Shown piece after piece: positions 5,540-5,564 of a stretch of 5,564 nt of DNA. Within the stretch, counting starts at the first letter, position 1, and each line of letters begins with the position of its first letter. Below the pieces are notes generated by a model. It saw only the letters and a program-made list of their open reading frames with translations, was not told the origin of the DNA and searched no databases. Source of the stretch: Alphaproteobacteria bacterium (lineage in GTDB: Bacteria > Pseudomonadota > Alphaproteobacteria > Micropepsales > Micropepsaceae). The stretch spans positions 1-5,564 of the forward strand of contig JAGWRJ010000926.1 of assembly GCA_028869725.1 (NCBI GenBank), read 5' to 3'. The position numbers were made by a program, and so were the translations under genes.

Positions 5540-5564
5540 GGCCGTATCGTGCCCGCTCCAATGC

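Overview
The window looks like a moderately GC-rich alphaproteobacterial chromosome. The evidence is a large FecA/IroN-style TonB-dependent receptor of the kind abundant in Sphingomonadales and Caulobacterales, a neighbouring TetR/LysR-type regulator, and transposase remnants common in that class. The genus cannot be fixed from the sequence alone.

The left part (1-2012) has the character of an accessory or degraded region. It begins with the C-terminal end of an unrecognised, possibly TPR-like protein. A gene-poor stretch of about 550 bases follows, holding tandem 20-bp repeats that resemble an isolated IS21-type terminus, a perfect 12-bp palindrome (GATAACGTTATC) and a strong inverted repeat. 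Next comes an Abi-family protein with an intact HEPN-type R-x4-H motif, a candidate abortive-infection or toxin RNase. Only 9 bases past its stop, on the other strand, lies a frameshifted, 5'-truncated IS1-like transposase fragment. The 300 bases beyond it contain no convincing gene.

The right part (2013-5564) is one minus-strand cluster. A complete TonB-dependent outer-membrane receptor (751 aa, with a strong Shine-Dalgarno) is followed by a GC-rich hairpin and then by an unusual regulator. That 359-aa protein carries a LysR-type winged helix-turn-helix with its linker helix at the N-terminus. A basic Lys/Arg/Ala-rich linker then joins it to a complete TetR-family regulator, all in one open frame. 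The simplest reading is a receptor for some scarce nutrient with a co-oriented, ligand-responsive regulator. The substrate cannot be read from the sequence.

The most interesting points are the LysR-HTH/TetR fusion, and the Abi HEPN protein with a structured non-coding segment just upstream. The latter suggests, without proving, a toxin/RNA-antitoxin arrangement as reported for AbiF-type proteins.
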